Below are positions 61,453-64,000 of a stretch of DNA of 64,000 bases, one piece after another; within the stretch, counting starts at the first letter, position 1, and every line of letters starts with the position of its first letter. Position numbers and translations under genes: made by a program. Under the pieces are notes generated by a model that saw only the letters and a list, made by a program, of their open reading frames with translations, did not search any database and was not told where the DNA came from. Source of the DNA: Antarctobacter heliothermus (GTDB taxonomy: Bacteria > Pseudomonadota > Alphaproteobacteria > Rhodobacterales > Rhodobacteraceae); assembly GCF_002237555.1 (NCBI RefSeq), contig NZ_CP022540.1:806001-870000 (forward strand), read 5' to 3'.

Positions 61453-61475
61453 TTTTTCTTGGTCCAAATACTCAA
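61453..61475 (-). repeat. Dispersed repeat, copy 5
   Basis: On the minus strand it reads GAGTATTTGGACCAAGAAAAAG, in the gap between the ECF sigma gene and the hydrolase gene. One of five related copies. Confidence 0.5.
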
Positions 61476-61496
61476 TCCAACCGCGCCACAGGCGGC

Positions 61497-62282
61497 TCAA
61501 TCCGACAATAGGCGGGCCACCATCGCACTGTCCGGATCTGCCAAGGCGTCGATCACGTCGAAATGGTGTTTGCCTGCGTCCTCCACCAGATCGCACTGCC
61601 AGACCTTGGACAGCTTGCGCGCCTGATCCAGAAAGGCGGGGCGCTCATCGCTGCCAACCCAGACCGTCACCGGGCAGGCCGGCGGCGGGGTGTAGATCGG
61701 GCTTTCGGCGCGCGCCTCGGCCTCATCAATGCGCAGGTCCGCATTCATCGAGGTCTGCATCAGGGGTCGCAGGTCCGACAGCGGTGAGATGGGCAGGATA
61801 TGCGCCAGCCGCGTCGCCACATCCGGGTCCAGCACCGCACCCATGCGCGCCGCCAGATGCCCGCCTGCAGAATGCCCCGCCAGCCGGATCGGTCCCGGTA
61901 TCTCTGTCGCTGCTACCGTCACCGCACTGGCGACCTGCCGGGTGATGTCGGAAATGCGCACCCTGGGGCAAAGATCATAAGACGGCATCGCCACCGCCCA
62001 GCCGCGCGCGCGCGCACCCTCTGCCAGATGCGACCAGCTCGAACGATCAAACCGCAGCCAATAGCCGCCGTGGACAAACACCACCAACCCCTTGGGTGCG
62101 GTATCGGGCAGGAACAAATCCAGCGCGGCCCGCGTTCCATGACCATACATCAGCCCAAGACGCGCCCGCCCCGCCACCGACAGCCTTTGGCGATAGGCCT
62201 CGGCAGCGGCGGTCCAACGCGGGGGATAGGCATCGCTATCGGGGATATGGGCAGCATTGGCGTAGGCGTCGTCAAGGTCCAT
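61497..62282 (-). CDS. Alpha/beta hydrolase (arylformamidase-like)
   Basis: Protein of 261 residues. The oxyanion-hole motif HGGYWLRFDRSSWSHLA (about 85-101) and nucleophile elbow GHSAGGHLAA (catalytic Ser) resemble kynurenine formamidase-type and related carboxylesterase hydrolases; the catalytic Asp and His are less clear (VGSDERPAFLDQA, GKHHFDVID). The start at 62282 is set by GGAGA seven bases upstream, itself inside an ATG-GAG alternative start at 62294. The substrate is not known. Confidence 0.8.
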   Translation of the reverse strand: MDLDDAYANAAHIPDSDAYPPRWTAAAEAYRQRLSVAGRARLGLMYGHGTRAALDLFLPDTAPKGLVVFVHGGYWLRFDRSSWSHLAEGARARGWAVAMPSYDLCPRVRISDITRQVASAVTVAATEIPGPIRLAGHSAGGHLAARMGAVLDPDVATRLAHILPISPLSDLRPLMQTSMNADLRIDEAEARAESPIYTPPPACPVTVWVGSDERPAFLDQARKLSKVWQCDLVEDAGKHHFDVIDALADPDSAMVARLLSD

Positions 62283-62362
62283 CGTTTTCTCCATTTTGGC
62301 CCTATACTTCCCCTGCAACGGGTGTTTTGCCTTGGGCAAGACCTGCACGGAGGATTTATCGA

Positions 62363-63829
62363 ATGCGCGACGATGCGACCAATCTCAAGAGCCTATTGAA
62401 AGACCCCAGCCTGCTGGAGCCGCGTGCCTACGTCAACGGCGTCTGGATGGACGGAGATGCCACTTTTGACGTCACAAACCCGGCGCGCGGCGACGTGATC
62501 GCCGAAGTCGCGGATCTGTCGCGTGCGGACGTGGCACGCGCGGTCGAGGCCGCCTATGCCGCGCAAAAGGACTGGGCCAAGTGGACCGGCAAGGAACGCG
62601 CCAGCGTGCTGCGCACATGGTTTGAACTGATGATGGAACATCAGGACGACCTTGCCACCATCATGACCGCCGAACAGGGCAAACCGCTGGCCGAAGCCAA
62701 GGGTGAGATCGCCTATGGTGCCGCCTTTATCGAGTTCTTCGGCGAAGAGGCCAAGCGCATCTACGGTGAAACGATCCCCGGCCACCAGCGCGACAAACGC
62801 ATCACCGTAATCAAACAGCCCATCGGTGTGGCCGCGTCGATCACCCCGTGGAACTTTCCAACCGCGATGATCACGCGCAAGGCCGCCCCTGCGCTGGCCG
62901 CTGGCTGCGCCTTTGTCGGGCGTCCGGCCGCCGAAACGCCGCTGTCGGCGACGGCCCTCGCCGTGCTTGCAGACCGTGCAGGCATCCCGGCAGGCGTGTT
63001 CAACGTCGTCACATCCTCGCGGTCCTCGGACGTGGGCAAGGAGTTCTGCGAGAACCCCAAGGTCCGCAAGCTGACCTTCACCGGCTCCACCGAGGTGGGG
63101 CGCATCCTGCTGAAACAGGCTGCTGATCAGGTGATGAAATGCTCGATGGAGCTGGGCGGCAACGCGCCATTCATCGTCTTTGACGACGCCGATCTGGATG
63201 CCGCGGTCGAAGGCGCGATTGCCTGCAAGTTTCGTAACAACGGCCAGACCTGCGTCTGCGCCAACCGGATTTACGTGCAGGACGGTGTCTATGACGCCTT
63301 CGCCGAAAAGCTCGCCGCCGCCGTGGGCAAGCTCAAGGTCGGTGACGGGCTGGAGGCGGGCACCGATCTGGGGCCACTCATCAACCAAAGCGCCGTCGAC
63401 AAGGTCAAGGAACACATTGCCGATGTGACCGCACATGGCGGCACGCTGCTCTGCGGGGGGGAGGCACAAGAGGGCACCTTCATCACACCCGCGATCCTGA
63501 CCGGCGTGACCCAGGACATGAAAGTCGCGCAAGAGGAAACCTTCGGCCCGATGGCACCACTCTTCCGGTTCAAGGATGAGGACGAGGTGATCGAGATGGC
63601 CAATGACACCATCTTTGGCCTTGCGTCCTATTTCTACGCCAAGGATCTCAGCCGCGTGTACAAGGTGGCCGAGGCGCTGGAATACGGCATCGTCGGCGTG
63701 AACACCGGCATCATCTCGACAGAACTCGCCCCCTTCGGCGGGGTCAAACAATCCGGCCTTGGCCGCGAAGGCAGCCACCACGGCATCGAGGACTACCTCG
63801 AGATGAAATACATCTGCATGAGCGTCTGA
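62363..63829 (+). CDS. gabD: NAD(P)-dependent succinate-semialdehyde dehydrogenase
   Basis: Aldehyde dehydrogenase of 488 residues that oxidises succinate semialdehyde to succinate in GABA catabolism. The catalytic residues are E263 (MELGGNAPF) and C297 (NNGQTCVCANR). The usual cofactor Lys of VKPAE is Arg here (GRPAAETP), as in part of the GabD family. The start ATG at 62363 has GGAGG 13 bases upstream. Its stop overlaps the start of the last, cut gene (TGATG). Confidence 0.92.
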   Translation: MRDDATNLKSLLKDPSLLEPRAYVNGVWMDGDATFDVTNPARGDVIAEVADLSRADVARAVEAAYAAQKDWAKWTGKERASVLRTWFELMMEHQDDLATIMTAEQGKPLAEAKGEIAYGAAFIEFFGEEAKRIYGETIPGHQRDKRITVIKQPIGVAASITPWNFPTAMITRKAAPALAAGCAFVGRPAAETPLSATALAVLADRAGIPAGVFNVVTSSRSSDVGKEFCENPKVRKLTFTGSTEVGRILLKQAADQVMKCSMELGGNAPFIVFDDADLDAAVEGAIACKFRNNGQTCVCANRIYVQDGVYDAFAEKLAAAVGKLKVGDGLEAGTDLGPLINQSAVDKVKEHIADVTAHGGTLLCGGEAQEGTFITPAILTGVTQDMKVAQEETFGPMAPLFRFKDEDEVIEMANDTIFGLASYFYAKDLSRVYKVAEALEYGIVGVNTGIISTELAPFGGVKQSGLGREGSHHGIEDYLEMKYICMSV

Positions 63830-64000
63830 TGACCGGCCTCCTCGCGCCCAATTCCGGCCCGTCGCAAAACGATCTTGCGGCTTGGCGCGAGGACGCCCGC
63901 CACGGCGAAGGATCGCCCTGGCTCAAGGCAGCCCAGGCCGATGCCCTGGCCCGCTACGCGCTGAAATACGGCGAGGGCGTCCACATGATGGAGGCCATCG
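63829..64000 (+). CDS. Unidentified protein (N-terminal 57 codons only; cut by window edge)
   Basis: The frame opens with ATG at 63829, overlapping the gabD stop by one base, and stays open to the window end. It begins MTGLLAPNSGPSQNDLAAW and continues with a basic, Ala-rich stretch (WLKAAQADALARYALKYG). I recognise no family from this fragment. Overlap with gabD implies co-translation with it. Confidence 0.65.
   Translation, partial: MTGLLAPNSGPSQNDLAAWREDARHGEGSPWLKAAQADALARYALKYGEGVHMMEAI

Overview
The window looks like chromosomal DNA of a GC-rich alphaproteobacterium of the Rhodobacteraceae (Roseobacter group). This rests on the dnaK-dnaJ pair behind an alphaproteobacterial RpoH-type promoter, the rnd-lptC-lptA-lptB-hpf-ptsN block, glcDEF, the MoxR/DUF58/DUF4159 block, CtrA-like boxes and many four-base ATGA stop/start overlaps. 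I see no rRNA, tRNA, transposase, phage gene or CRISPR array. All family assignments come from reading motifs and translated proteins; no search was run.

Layout. 1-3.4 kb: dnaJ (cut by the window edge), dnaK and alkB. 3.4-4.7 kb: two tandem secreted SH3-domain paralogues. 4.7-15.1 kb: a surface-polysaccharide locus with an ABC-2 export permease, cysQ, four glycosyltransferases, galU, galE and a protein with two sulfotransferase-like halves. Together these suggest a sulfated or otherwise modified glycan, with CysQ removing the PAP by-product. 15.2-17.2 kb: a prfH-rtcB operon (release factor H plus RNA ligase), the known ribosome rescue and repair pair, preceded by a leader with a 16-codon ORF and nested hairpins. 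17.2-21.0 kb: ptsN, hpf, lptB, lptA, lptC and an RNase D-like exonuclease. 21.0-22.0 kb: about 1 kb without a convincing gene, followed by an ExoY-type sugar transferase.

22.8-34.6 kb: metabolic and repair genes (HTD2-like dehydratase, VOC protein, FMN reductase, OmpA lipoprotein, Ada-like methyltransferase, nth, PfkB kinase, subtilase, polA, hemolysin III, pirin). 34.6-39.9 kb: an ABC-2 ATPase without a permease, a HIT protein, a divergent pair of a GT14 enzyme and a sulfotransferase echoing the first glycan locus, rpiB and DUF1285. 40.0-46.7 kb: moxR, DUF58, DUF4159 and a glutamine-amidotransferase-like membrane protein, tightly packed. 46.9-52.9 kb: small membrane proteins and glcDEF (glycolate oxidase). 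53.0-64.0 kb: two trypsin-like secreted proteases, a small heat-shock protein with a structured leader, a LysR regulator, a phytase-like secreted protein behind a probable Pho box, an ECF sigma factor overlapping a membrane VWA protein, an alpha/beta hydrolase, a succinate-semialdehyde dehydrogenase and a cut gene.

The most notable non-coding signals are a 72-bp element present twice in inverted orientation about 13.4 kb apart (CtrA-like box, conserved core, 16-bp palindrome), the leader of rtcB-prfH, the switch-like leader of the small heat-shock gene, and a dispersed short repeat ending in CCAAGAAGAAG.
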